This document shows, piece after piece, positions 5,813-7,099 of a stretch of DNA of 7,099 nt. Position 1 is the stretch's first letter. Each line of letters begins with the position of its first letter. The translations under genes were made by a program, and so were the position numbers. Below the pieces are notes generated by a model. That model had not been told where the DNA came from. It did not search any database and was given only the letters and a program-made list of their open reading frames with translations. Origin of the DNA: an uncultured Clostridia bacterium (GTDB taxonomy: Bacteria > Bacillota > Clostridia > Oscillospirales > Acutalibacteraceae); contig CAMFZK010000051.1 in the NCBI GenBank assembly GCA_946006915.1, forward strand, positions 1-7,099, given 5' to 3'.

Positions 5813-7099
5813 TTATTTAATTTTCCAAATATCTTTTGCGTATTCTTTAATTGTGCGGTCGGAAGAAAATTTCCCCGCATTACACATATTAAGCCATTGT
5901 TTTTTAGCAAACTCGAACCTGTTCTTATAGTCCTTATTAAGTTTGATTTTAGTTTCCAAAAAGTCTGCAAAATCCAAAAGCAGATAGTAATGGTCGGGTT
6001 TGTGCCAAGAAGCACCTTCTAAAATCGCATTGTAAAGTTCACGGAAAATTCCTGTTCCGCCGTCAGACAAAGTGCCGTCTGTCAATGCGTCAAGGCAACG
6101 CTTAATGCGTTTGTCAGAGTTATATATTTCTTTTGGGTTATAAGTTTTCTTAATTTTTTCTATATCCTCTACCCGTGCGCCGAAAATATAGTTGTTTTCC
6201 TGTCCTGCTTCTTTGACAATTTCAATATTAGCGCCGTCATAAGTTCCCAAGGTTACCGCACCGTTAAGCATTAGTTTCATATTGCCTGTGCCGGATGCTT
6301 CGGTGCCTGCGGTGGAAATTTGTTCCGAAACGTCGGTTGCCGCTATAATTTTTTCGGCATAGGAAACATTATAGTCCGAAACAAATAAAACCTTAATATA
6401 CTTATTTACTTTTTCGTCCTTTTCAATTAACTTTGCCACTTCGTTACAAAGTTTAATAATTCCCTTTGCCCTCTCATAACCGGGAGCGGACTTTGCACCG
6501 AAAATAAAGGTTGTGGGGGTAAAATCTTTAATTGTTCCCTCTTTAATTTCAAAATAAAGTTCCAAAATGCAAAGAATGTTAAGCAGTTGGCGTTTATATT
6601 CGTGAAGACGTTTTATCTGACTGTCGAAAACAGTATCTGTATTAAGCCGTACACCCTCTTTTTTATAAACAAAATCGGCAAGTTTTTGTTTGTTTTCCTG
6701 CTTTATTGCAATAAATCTTTGCAAAATTTCAGTATCGTCGGCATATTTTTCCAACTTTTTAAGTTGGGTTAAATCGGTTATCCACCGCTTACTTCCCAAA
6801 AGTTCGGTAATAAGGGCAGAAAGTTTAGGATTGCAAAGTGCCAACCATCTGCGCTGGGTAATACCGTTGGTTTTGTTTTGGAATTTTTGCGGATAAAGGT
6901 TATAAAAACCGTTCAAAACATCCCGCTTTAAAATTTCGGTGTGAATTTCGGCAACACCGTTAATAAACTGCGAACAGTAACAAGCAAGGTATGCCATATT
7001 AACCGTACCGTTTTGCAAAATTAAAAGTTCGCTGTGCTGTCCTTTTAATTCCTTTTTAAATTCGGCGTTAATTTTAGTAATTATTGCGGCAACCTGCGG
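5813..7099 (-). CDS. glgP: glycogen/starch phosphorylase, C-terminal part (5' end outside window)
   Basis: Phosphorolyses alpha-1,4-glucan to glucose-1-phosphate using pyridoxal phosphate. The frame is open through the window edge, so 428 residues, about half of the usual 790-820, are present. Strong family matches run in order: NMAYLACYCSQFINGVAEIH, the NGITQRRWLA block, IKRLHEYKRQLLN, SEQISTAGTEASGTGNMK with the PLP-binding Lys at codon 6275-6277, LNGAVTLGTYDGANIEI, and the C-terminal SSDRTIKEYAKDIW. The frame is intact and the C-terminus ends at the usual place. A TTG at 7016-7018 inside the frame is not a start, because family-like sequence (residues GQHSELLILQNG) continues upstream of it. 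The N-terminal half, with any allosteric site, cannot be judged. It lies upstream of glgCDA on the same strand but is separated by a terminator and a promoter, so degradation and synthesis can be controlled separately. Confidence 0.96.
   Translation of the reverse strand, partial: PQVAAIITKINAEFKKELKGQHSELLILQNGTVNMAYLACYCSQFINGVAEIHTEILKRDVLNGFYNLYPQKFQNKTNGITQRRWLALCNPKLSALITELLGSKRWITDLTQLKKLEKYADDTEILQRFIAIKQENKQKLADFVYKKEGVRLNTDTVFDSQIKRLHEYKRQLLNILCILELYFEIKEGTIKDFTPTTFIFGAKSAPGYERAKGIIKLCNEVAKLIEKDEKVNKYIKVLFVSDYNVSYAEKIIAATDVSEQISTAGTEASGTGNMKLMLNGAVTLGTYDGANIEIVKEAGQENNYIFGARVEDIEKIKKTYNPKEIYNSDKRIKRCLDALTDGTLSDGGTGIFRELYNAILEGASWHKPDHYYLLLDFADFLETKIKLNKDYKNRFEFAKKQWLNMCNAGKFSSDRTIKEYAKDIWKIK

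Noticed and set aside
5782..6015. 77-residue minus-strand frame overlapping the end of glgP
   Set aside because: It is an out-of-frame shadow of glgP that runs into the terminator; the glgP frame itself is intact with clear family motifs.
6587..6896. Two overlapping plus-strand frames opposite glgP
   Set aside because: Antisense to a conserved part of glgP, mutually overlapping, and without start signals or recognisable content.
7016..7018. TTG as a possible start of a shortened phosphorylase
   Set aside because: The reading frame and phosphorylase-like sequence continue to the window edge, and half the enzyme would be missing, so the gene is cut by the window and not truncated.

Overview
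The window is a compact stretch of a low-GC Gram-positive genome, most likely an uncultured member of the Clostridia (Bacillota). The evidence is the paired GlgC plus GlgD arrangement (typical of Bacillota), AT-rich intergenic DNA, strong AGGAGG-type ribosome binding sites, and TTG/GTG start codons. TGA is used as a stop codon, so the standard bacterial code applies. Every supported gene lies on the minus strand, so transcription runs from high to low coordinates.

Layout in transcription order: (1) 7099-5813 holds the C-terminal half of glycogen phosphorylase (glgP), whose 5' end is outside the window, followed by a hairpin terminator at 5769-5803. (2) About 285 bases without a gene (5529-5812) carry a near-consensus sigma-A promoter with an extended -10, plus an imperfect palindrome and 10-bp-phased repeats further upstream. 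(3) glgC, glgD and glgA follow as a tight operon: glgC and glgD overlap by 4 bases (ATGA) and glgD and glgA are 10 bases apart. (4) A hairpin terminator at 1736-1766 overlaps a possible promoter. (5) uppP and a small alpha/beta-hydrolase (esterase-like) gene follow, 12 bases apart, ending at a strong hairpin terminator at 9-43.

Functionally, GlgC with its catalytically degenerate partner GlgD makes ADP-glucose, GlgA polymerises it into alpha-1,4-glucan, and GlgP breaks the glucan down to glucose-1-phosphate. Synthesis and breakdown are therefore adjacent but appear to be separate transcription units. No branching or debranching enzyme lies inside the window. uppP (recycling of the undecaprenyl lipid carrier) and the hydrolase look like an unrelated neighbouring unit.

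The gene content is ordinary and I see no undescribed system. Points worth a second look are the loss in GlgA of the usual N-terminal ADP-glucose-binding lysine, a promoter apparently built into the glgA terminator, start-codon corrections for glgC, glgA and uppP, and uncharacterised symmetry elements upstream of glgC.
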